Shown: positions 34,560-36,445 of the stretch, one piece after another
Layout: every line of letters begins with the position of its first letter
Position numbering within the stretch: the stretch's first letter is position 1
Assembly: GCA_013204555.1 (NCBI GenBank)
Contig: JABMNO010000023.1
Span: 1 to 36,445 of the forward strand
DNA: 36,445 bases
From: Chloroflexota bacterium
GTDB taxonomy: Bacteria > Chloroflexota > Dehalococcoidia > Lucifugimonadales > Lucifugimonadaceae
Reading direction: 5' to 3'
The notes under the pieces: model-generated
Database searches by the model: none
What the model saw: only the letters and a program-made list of their open reading frames with translations
What the model was told of the DNA's origin: nothing
Position numbers and translations under genes: made by a program

Positions 34560-36445
34560 GTGGCGATATTAGCCATCGCCATCCTCGCATTAGCTTGCAC
34601 CGACTCGGATGCTGAGGCTGAACAGGCACTGTTCGATGCACAGGCGCAGGTTGTTAATGGCGATTCACCTCAATCAGAATGGGCGCGAGATCGGGTAGCT
34701 GCCATTACGAAAATCTGGAACTTCACCGACGAGGGCATCTCCTGGATGGAAGGCTACGACTTTCGGCAGATGGTTGGTCAGCCCACCTGGTATGGCAGCA
34801 CAGGGTTCCAGGGTTGGGCAGGTGCCGGGCAGGCCGTACCAAAGACGATCATGCACGAACTCAGTCATTCCTACTGGGGAGTGTTCGGTTCATCAGTCAA
34901 CTCTGGCCTCGACTGGAGTCGACCTGGCAGCGGACTGCCGTCCGAAGGCCACCTCGCATACCGTGCCGATCTTGAGTCGTTTATGCGCCAACCTCCAGAT
35001 CGCTTTGAACCGCTGCGTGATCGATTCCGAAACCTGACGAATCTGTCACTCACTCCCGACTCCGATCTGTTCCATTTTGGCGAGGCGGAGATGGTCAACA
35101 TGACTGGCGGCGATCTTGATCTCGTCCCGCCGATCCTCCGGCCTTACTACGACCAGTTTCTGACGGACGTTGGCGTTGGAGGAATCGACTTCGATGACTG
35201 GCCGCAGGCGATTGGTTGGTTCCAGAATCTTGATGACGACCAACAGCGCGAGGGGGGCGAGTTGTTTGCTATTCAGCACTTCCCACTTCGGTTCTACGAA
35301 GATCTGAACGACTCCAATCTCGTAGGATTCCCCGATTCACCCAGCAGAGTTCTTGAGGATGAAGACCGCCAACGACTCCGCGACTTTGCTGAGCAGTTCG
35401 ATCTCATCAAAGAGCGCGAATTCGCGCTGGTGGATGCCGCCGGAATCGACCGCGGTTTTCAGTTCTGGACCGGATACCTTCGTGAAATGCAGGCGCTGCA
35501 CGATAAACACCCGGAGGTGTTGGCTGAGATGCCCAATGGACTTGGAGCGGCGCTGGCCGAGGGATTCGAGTTCTACGATGACATCAGGGGTGAATCTGTC
35601 GAATCGCAGGTCATGAGGGTGTCCGTTCGGCTCGGCGAGACCATTATCAGGGATATGGCCGTCCTGCTACCTCCCCAAACCCTGCTGGACCTTTTTGACG
35701 GCGTGTCTGGCATTAGTGGTGATGGTCTTGATCAGATTCTCACGGGACAGGTCGCCACTCTGCGGCAGCTTGCGGAAGTCGCAGATCAGATAATCGAATC
35801 GTCGCCAGCAGGTGGGGCGGCGCTGCTCAATGATTTCGTCGCTTCGCGTTCCATAGACGAGGTAAGGACTACGGTTGGTGTGTTGATCGGACTCCTGCGT
35901 GACGCCGCGCCGGAGAGGCTGGTGGAATCGATGCCGCTGATTAGCGATTCGACACTCCTGCGTCTACTTGAGGCTCGTCCTGAGATAGCGCGCTCGCCAG
36001 AAGTCACACCGATACGGCTGCTGTCCGCGCTTGTTGCATCCGCCGGTGCGAGTATCGAGTCCCTGTCGATCGCTGGCTTCACCCTCTTTAGCAACAGTTC
36101 CGGCAATTTTGAGATTGATCGGCCAGTCGACAAAGCCTTCTATGATCTTCTCGCGGAGCGCGAGCGTAATGAGCCCGGACTGACGATGCAGGTGATAGAG
36201 GGCGCATCGCTTGGTCTGTTTACATGGATTCGATCAAATCCGGACTCAGCGGGAATCGCCATCTCCAACAGCCCGGAGTTGTCCGCAAGCCTGATCCAGC
36301 AGAAAACGAGTCTGCGATCATTCCCTGCCAGGACCATCCACAGGCTAATTTCGGTCGACCCAATCCTTACCGCTGACTTGCTGTCGATGATCGATGCGAA
36401 ATCGGACTCCGATTTGCGTAGGGGCACGTTGCAACGTGCCCCTAC
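34560..36445 (+). CDS. Exported HELSH metalloprotease-like protein, partial at the window end
   Basis: An open frame of at least 628 codons with no stop before the window ends. The start is uncertain: GTG 34560 gives MAILAIAILALACTDSDAEA with lipobox ALAC but no basic n-region; a CTG at 34509 would add LAASKVSLFSIGKSTLT, a better signal peptide. The mature protein has WYGSTGFQGWAGAGQAV and PKTIMHELSHSYWG (H at 34854 and 34866) and FGEAEMVNM, whose glutamates could be the third ligand. The rest is helix-rich with acidic and leucine-rich stretches. No family was recognised. It is divergent from the HEWLH gene, and its final visible codons read through a palindromic repeat. Confidence 0.7.
   Translation, partial: MAILAIAILALACTDSDAEAEQALFDAQAQVVNGDSPQSEWARDRVAAITKIWNFTDEGISWMEGYDFRQMVGQPTWYGSTGFQGWAGAGQAVPKTIMHELSHSYWGVFGSSVNSGLDWSRPGSGLPSEGHLAYRADLESFMRQPPDRFEPLRDRFRNLTNLSLTPDSDLFHFGEAEMVNMTGGDLDLVPPILRPYYDQFLTDVGVGGIDFDDWPQAIGWFQNLDDDQQREGGELFAIQHFPLRFYEDLNDSNLVGFPDSPSRVLEDEDRQRLRDFAEQFDLIKEREFALVDAAGIDRGFQFWTGYLREMQALHDKHPEVLAEMPNGLGAALAEGFEFYDDIRGESVESQVMRVSVRLGETIIRDMAVLLPPQTLLDLFDGVSGISGDGLDQILTGQVATLRQLAEVADQIIESSPAGGAALLNDFVASRSIDEVRTTVGVLIGLLRDAAPERLVESMPLISDSTLLRLLEARPEIARSPEVTPIRLLSALVASAGASIESLSIAGFTLFSNSSGNFEIDRPVDKAFYDLLAERERNEPGLTMQVIEGASLGLFTWIRSNPDSAGIAISNSPELSASLIQQKTSLRSFPARTIHRLISVDPILTADLLSMIDAKSDSDLRRGTLQRAP
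36418..36445. repeat. Perfect 28-bp palindromic repeat at the window edge
   Basis: GTAGGGGCACGTTG and its exact reverse complement CAACGTGCCCCTAC are joined without a spacer. The outer GTAGGGGC/GCCCCTAC flank is the complete form of the CTAC flank seen at 67, 3461, 24297. The reading frame of the upstream gene is open through the element. Confidence 0.75.

Overview
The window looks like a chromosomal segment of an uncultivated, probably marine Chloroflexota of the SAR202/Dehalococcoidia type. This is inferred from gene content only: an enolase-superfamily enzyme beside PhyH, SDR, M20 and beta-lactamase-fold catabolic genes, actinobacterial-style efflux and two-component genes, and palindromic intergenic repeats ending in a CTAC flank. 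No rRNA or tRNA gene was recognised, so the placement is not proven.

Layout. (1) 1-12.1 kb is a catabolic region. Plus strand: a ThDP enzyme, a VapBC-type toxin-antitoxin pair, an SDR, an M20 amidohydrolase, a SnoaL-like protein, a small unknown gene translationally coupled to a PhyH oxygenase, and a serine hydrolase. Minus strand, in transcription order: dhaK, dhaL, an MFS transporter and a mandelate-racemase-type enolase. A small probably leaderless membrane-protein gene lies on the plus strand between dhaL and dhaK. (2) 12.3-15.4 kb holds a small membrane protein, fmt and dnaA; dnaA appears to start with CTG. (3) 15.6-21.4 kb is an export module: lipoprotein, HlyD-type adaptor, MacB-type ATPase and permease in an overlapping minus-strand operon, divergent from an OmpR-type regulator and sensor kinase. 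The gap between them carries CTAAC half-sites with helical-turn spacing. (4) 21.4-26.8 kb is housekeeping: a DnaA-box-rich gap, obgE, nadD, pyrE, and gyrB on the other strand. With dnaA this suggests the neighbourhood of the replication origin. (5) 27-30.6 kb: a lipoprotein, a Gfo/Idh/MocA oxidoreductase, a VOC protein, a gap with a possible transposase remnant, and an HPP-family membrane protein. (6) 30.6-36.4 kb: hflK-hflC, a membrane-anchored HEWLH metalloprotease upstream on the same strand, and a divergent exported HELSH protein that runs off the window.

Points most worth a second look: the OmpR-type operator architecture at 19490-19570; the two unassigned HExxH proteins beside HflKC; the CTG start of dnaA; palindromic repeats with a conserved flank and variable core that run into coding 3' ends; several probably leaderless genes; and key-residue substitutions in SDR (Lys to Met), PyrE, DnaA Walker A and GyrB (Gln at the E. 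coli Asp426 position). All functional calls come from motif recognition by eye; no database search was possible.
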